Below are positions 13,121 through 14,164 of a stretch of 14,164 nt of DNA, in pieces (position 1 is the stretch's first letter; each line of letters opens with the position of its first letter). The translations under genes were made by a program, and so were the position numbers. The notes under the pieces were generated by a model. It did no database searches. It was not told where the DNA came from and worked only from the letters and a program-made list of their open reading frames with translations. Source of the DNA: an uncultured Bacilli bacterium (lineage in GTDB: Bacteria > Bacillota_I > Bacilli_A > RF39 > UBA660); contig CANRKS010000019.1 of NCBI GenBank assembly GCA_947631285.1, forward strand, positions 1-14,164. The letters run 5' to 3'.

Positions 13121-14062
13121 ATGATTTTACTTAGTGATGGATTAATTAGTAAGCCAGTTATTAAGCTTACTGATAAACTTAAAGAAGAAAGCCCCAAACC
13201 AACTTTCTTATTTGGTCAAAGGGGTTCGGGAAAGACAACTGTTTTAAACTATTATAAGGGAACTAATGTTAACCATTGGGTTGATATTTCTCTAGAAGAT
13301 AATGAAAAGTATCATTTATATAATGATGTTTATTTTAAAACTTATCATTTAACTTTAGTGGTTAAAAAAGTTTTACTCTTTATAGAGCAAAATTATCCTT
13401 CCGAATTTAAAAAATATTTTTTGCTCTTTAATGCTCGAGTGCTTAATTTACTTAATTTATGTCGAGTTCATTCGCAACTAGGGGCTTATTACAATATTCA
13501 AAAAGATGACTTAACCTATATTACTGATTTTACTGGTGAAAAATTAATTCAAGATTTTTTAACTATTTTAATGGCACATTTTAATGAGTTAGATCTTACT
13601 TTAATTATTGATAATTTCGATGGAGTAAGAAGTGAAAAGTATCAAAGAATTATTTATGATACTTTAAAAAATTATTTTCATCTTCTTTTAAGTGTTACGG
13701 ATGAAAAAGTTTTAGACTTAGATAGCAATAATAGATTAATTTTAGTCGGTTATAATACGGATGTTAATACTTTATATGAGATTTTGAATGCTAATTTGCT
13801 CAAAGAAAGAATCCTATCTTTAAAAGAAATAGAAACCTATGGCCTTCATAAATTAATTTCTCATTGGGCGATGAAAGAGTTAATCAGTAAAACTAATGGT
13901 AATATAACCATGATGAAAATAGCCATTAATGTTTTATATAATACTTATAATCCTCGGGATATTGATGATAACGTTCTTCTAAATACTTTATCTAAAAGAG
14001 TAAGTGTGGATAGCGAAATAGTAAGACAAACATTTGGGAAAAGAACTTTATATATTAAATGA
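13121..14062 (+). CDS. P-loop ATPase of the AAA/STAND type, unknown role
   Basis: The 313-residue soluble protein has Walker A GQRGSGKTT at 32-40 (K38, T39) and Walker B LTLIIDNFD with D164 near 159-167. A strand at about 205-213 (NNRLILVGYN) has an Asn in a sensor-1-like position. This order is typical of AAA_16/Orc-like and STAND NTPases, which use nucleotide binding as a switch for DNA or protein partners. No fused DNA-binding, nuclease or sensor domain is visible. The C-terminal 80 residues look helical and may form a small winged-helix or lid domain. It has its own promoter and a terminator overlapping its end, so it is a single-gene unit. It is the only gene here that ends in TGA. Molecular function is open: regulator, replication-associated factor or defence component are all possible. 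Confidence 0.8.
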   Translation: MILLSDGLISKPVIKLTDKLKEESPKPTFLFGQRGSGKTTVLNYYKGTNVNHWVDISLEDNEKYHLYNDVYFKTYHLTLVVKKVLLFIEQNYPSEFKKYFLLFNARVLNLLNLCRVHSQLGAYYNIQKDDLTYITDFTGEKLIQDFLTILMAHFNELDLTLIIDNFDGVRSEKYQRIIYDTLKNYFHLLLSVTDEKVLDLDSNNRLILVGYNTDVNTLYEILNANLLKERILSLKEIETYGLHKLISHWAMKELISKTNGNITMMKIAINVLYNTYNPRDIDDNVLLNTLSKRVSVDSEIVRQTFGKRTLYIK

Positions 14063-14073
14063 GTTCTTTTTTT
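14039..14073 (+). terminator. Intrinsic terminator overlapping the end of the ATPase gene
   Basis: A 9-bp perfect stem, AAAAGAACT (14039-14047) with AGTTCTTTT (14062-14070), around a 14-base AT-rich loop, runs into seven T (14067-14073). The left arm is inside the coding sequence and the TGA stop lies at the loop/right-arm border. Confidence 0.8.
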
Positions 14074-14111
14074 GTTTGACGTTATTTTTACAACAACTAT
14101 TTGGGCGAAAA

Positions 14112-14138
14112 TTGACACTGGGGGGGGTGTTATATAAT
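14112..14138 (+). promoter_or_regulatory. Promoter with a poly-G spacer for the next gene
   Basis: A perfect -35 TTGACA (14112-14117) and perfect -10 TATAAT (14133-14138) are separated by 15 bases, two fewer than optimal. Eight of these 15 are a G run (14120-14127), which stands out strongly in this AT-rich window. Gain of one or two G would bring the spacer to 16-17. This is the layout of promoters switched by slipped-strand mispairing. Confidence 0.75.
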
Positions 14139-14150
14139 AACCATAAAAAG

Positions 14151-14161
14151 AAGGAAAGGTG
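14151..14161 (+). promoter_or_regulatory. Ribosome binding site of a gene starting at or beyond the right edge
   Basis: AAGGAAAGGTG is a purine-rich Shine-Dalgarno about 12 bases after the -10 TATAAT. TTG at 14162-14164 could be the start codon if AAGGA is used; an ATG just past the window is equally likely. Too little is present to name the gene. Confidence 0.5.
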
Positions 14162-14164
14162 TTG

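Noticed and set aside
14076..14104. TTGACG at 14076-14081 as a second promoter before the right edge
   Set aside because: No acceptable -10 hexamer lies 16-18 bases downstream.
14060..14140. TGA read as tryptophan, extending the ATPase by about 25 codons (Mollicutes code)
   Set aside because: Tryptophans in rpoD and other genes are TGG, and a terminator hairpin overlaps the TGA. The extension would run through the terminator T-run and the next promoter. The standard code fits better.
1..14164. CRISPR arrays, insertion sequences, prophage or att sites
   Set aside because: I saw no regularly spaced direct repeats, transposase motifs or terminal inverted repeats on reading both strands.

Overview
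The window reads as a low-GC, AT-rich bacterial chromosome segment from the Firmicutes/Bacillota. Core genes resemble the Bacillus sigA neighbourhood: dnaG, rpoD, trmK and a yqfQ-like gene, plus the yceD-rpmF pair. The A+T-saturated codon use and short genes suggest a small-genome Bacilli lineage near the Mollicutes; that placement is inference. The standard genetic code is used: the visible tryptophans in rpoD and elsewhere are TGG. All genes but one end in TAA or TAG; the last gene ends in TGA, overlapping a terminator.

Region 1 (1-4490) is mixed. It opens with the 5' part of a minus-strand CAU-anticodon tRNA (probably tRNA-Ile2) and its promoter. Next come a metallophosphoesterase fused to a transglutaminase-like domain, a small HNH-like protein, a minus-strand dCMP deaminase, a membrane-anchored NodB polysaccharide deacetylase, and two small minus-strand membrane proteins of unknown function.

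Region 2 (4491-9603) is the information-processing block: yceD-rpmF closed by a strong terminator, then a coiled-coil membrane protein, primase (dnaG), the housekeeping sigma factor (rpoD) and the tRNA m1A22 methyltransferase (trmK). The rpoD product keeps the -10 and -35 contact residues of sigma-70. This agrees with the TATAAT and TTGACA-like promoters found through the window.

Region 3 (9587-13055) holds a minus-strand yqfQ-like gene. It is divergent from a two-gene type IV pilus/competence-like operon, a PilC/GspF platform protein with an extra N-terminal segment and a PilD prepilin peptidase. A 31-residue single-span membrane peptide on the minus strand follows, then a SpoIIM-family membrane protein. 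No pilin or assembly ATPase lies in the window.

Region 4 (13056-14164) has a P-loop ATPase of unknown role, a hairpin terminator overlapping its stop codon, and a promoter for a gene that begins at or beyond the window edge. That promoter has a perfect -35 and -10 separated by only 15 bases that include a run of eight G, a layout typical of phase-variable promoters. The other notable regulatory feature is a palindromic TTGCAA that can serve as the -35 of two opposed promoters at 4506-4557.
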